Source: Lachnospiraceae bacterium
Lineage (GTDB): Bacteria; Bacillota; Clostridia; Lachnospirales; Lachnospiraceae
Assembly (NCBI GenBank): GCA_900772685.1
Contig: CAAGRP010000333.1
Span: 1-20,171 of the forward strand
Length of the DNA: 20,171 nucleotides
Direction: 5' to 3'
This document shows, piece by piece, positions 19,381 through 20,171 of this stretch. The position numbers were made by a program, and so were the translations under genes. How positions within the stretch are numbered: position 1 is the stretch's first letter; the number at the start of each line of letters is the position of its first letter. A model generated the notes under the pieces. It was given only the letters and a program-made list of their open reading frames with translations. It was not told the origin of the DNA and ran no database searches.

Positions 19381-19938
19381 ATGTCACGGGTTGAAAATGT
19401 AACTACAGGAAAGCCGAAAGTGGGCGGTGCTATATATCGTGCTCCGGTAGGCTCCACACTTCCGACAGATGCAAAAACAGCGCTTGATGAAGCGTTCAAG
19501 GGCATGGGATATATATCAGAGGACGGACTTACTAACAGCAACTCTCCAGATACCGATACGGTAAAGGCATGGGGCGGCGATACTGTATATGTAGTCCAGA
19601 ACGGAAAAGATGATACTTTCCAGGGTACCTTTATTGAGGCACTCAATACGGAAGTATTAAAGATGGTATATGGTGATGCCAACGTTACGGGAGATGTAGC
19701 AACAGGAATTACAGTTAAGGCAAATGCAACGGAAGCTGAAGCTTACGCATATGTCATTGACATGATCCTGAGGGACAACACTCTTAAGAGAATCGTGATC
19801 CCGTCTGCAAAGGTAACAGAGATCGGAGATATCACATACAGTGATGGTGATGTTGTGGGTTACGAGACAACTCTTAATGCATCGCCGGATGCATCAGGAA
19901 ACACGCACTATGAGTACATCGTAAAGAAAGAGGCGTAA
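19381..19938 (+). CDS. Major tail tube protein
   Basis: The 185-residue product (VTTGKPKVGGAIYRAPVGST, then ALDEAFKGMGYISEDGLTNS) has the beta-sandwich pattern of siphophage tail tube proteins. DDTFQGTFIEALNTEVLKMV and a C-terminal GDVVGYETTLNASPDASGN follow. AAGGAGGAG lies 5-6 nt before ATG 19381. The signature SEDG-L-T followed by KAWGGD-x-V is common to this group. It would polymerise as stacked rings. The next gene starts 4 nt after its stop. Confidence 0.88.
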   Translation: MSRVENVTTGKPKVGGAIYRAPVGSTLPTDAKTALDEAFKGMGYISEDGLTNSNSPDTDTVKAWGGDTVYVVQNGKDDTFQGTFIEALNTEVLKMVYGDANVTGDVATGITVKANATEAEAYAYVIDMILRDNTLKRIVIPSAKVTEIGDITYSDGDVVGYETTLNASPDASGNTHYEYIVKKEA

Positions 19939-19942
19939 ATAG

Positions 19943-20171
19943 ATGACTAAAATAATAACCGGACAGACACCTTCCGGATTTAAATTTTCTATCGCACGTG
20001 AAGCACTTGACGACTGGGAGATGTTCGAAGACCTTGCGAAAGTGGATAGCGGAGATCTTTCCGCGCTCATCCGCGTGCTCAATAATCTTTTTTCCGATGA
20101 GGATATAGCAAGATTAAAGGAACACTGCAGGTCAGAGAGCGGAAGAGTGTCAGCTACAAAAATGATGTCTG
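19943..20171 (+). CDS. Probable tail assembly chaperone, 5' end
   Basis: ATG 19943 opens a frame that runs off the right edge (76 codons visible). It has FKFSIAREALDDWEMFEDLA, then DSGDLSALIRVLNNLFSDED and RLKEHCRSESGRVSATKMMS, an acidic helical product. Position right after the major tail gene and this pattern match the first frame of siphophage tail assembly chaperones (gpG-like), normally extended by a programmed frameshift into a second frame. The frameshift site would lie beyond the window, so it cannot be checked here. Confidence 0.75.
   Translation, partial: MTKIITGQTPSGFKFSIAREALDDWEMFEDLAKVDSGDLSALIRVLNNLFSDEDIARLKEHCRSESGRVSATKMMS

Noticed and set aside
1..20171. CRISPR array, tRNA or rRNA genes, insertion sequences
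   Set aside because: No regularly spaced repeat-spacer series, no cloverleaf-like GTTC-containing gene and no transposase frame found by reading both strands.

Overview
The window is the early-to-middle part of a temperate siphophage (prophage or phage) genome from a Firmicute, most likely a Clostridia/Lachnospiraceae-type host. The basis is moderate G+C with many AGA/ATA codons, strong AGGAGG-type ribosome sites, and recognisable Firmicute phage families (DUF669, Sak4-like AAA, PriCT-2 primase-helicase, DUF1492, YjcQ, MuF). This placement is inference. Every supported gene is on the + strand. No integrase, lysis gene, tape measure or tail fibre is in the window, so it is one slice of the genome.

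Layout: (1) 1-1046, early small genes: the end of a small conserved phage protein, an XRE-type regulator, a small HTH/excisionase-like protein and a small membrane protein. (2) 1256-8152, recombination/replication module: SMC/Rad50-like ATPase, Sak4-like RecA-fold recombinase, DUF669 ssDNA-binding-type protein, SF2 DEAH helicase, and a primase-helicase. The primase-helicase reading frame is cut by one in-frame TAA lying inside a probable primase catalytic motif. A repeat-dense, iteron-like non-coding tract (8140-8330) follows and is a good replication origin candidate; a second 7-bp-periodic tract lies at 3731-3789. (3) 8432-9854: RusA-type resolvase, two small overlapping genes, and a DUF1492/ArpU-like late regulator. 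(4) 9855-10501, a dense control region: an extended -10 promoter, a rho-independent terminator, a second strong promoter whose whole spacer is a perfect palindromic operator, a 38-residue membrane peptide, another terminator facing a possible antisense promoter, and a 32-residue membrane peptide coupled to a small DNA-binding-like protein. (5) 10622-14457, packaging: HNH endonuclease, GC-rich candidate cos region, metallopeptidase-like protein, probable small terminase, large terminase, portal. (6) 14429-16540: a MuF minor head protein whose C-terminus looks like a polymorphic RNase-type toxin, followed by an AT-rich accessory cassette (CPCC Cys-rich protein and two YjcQ paralogues, each with its own terminator). 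(7) 16593-20171: scaffold, major capsid, a 50-residue coupled small gene, four head-tail connector/completion proteins, major tail protein, and the start of a probable tail assembly chaperone.

The replication genes form a near-continuous operon that would load a helicase-primase and feed a Sak4/ssDNA-binding/RusA recombination pathway. The late regulator probably turns on packaging and morphogenesis. The most noteworthy items are the split primase, the small membrane-peptide locus at 9975-10313, the MuF-toxin with its AT-rich cargo and run of terminators inside the head operon, the two iteron-like tracts, and a shared LDWD peptide in the DUF669 protein and the primase.
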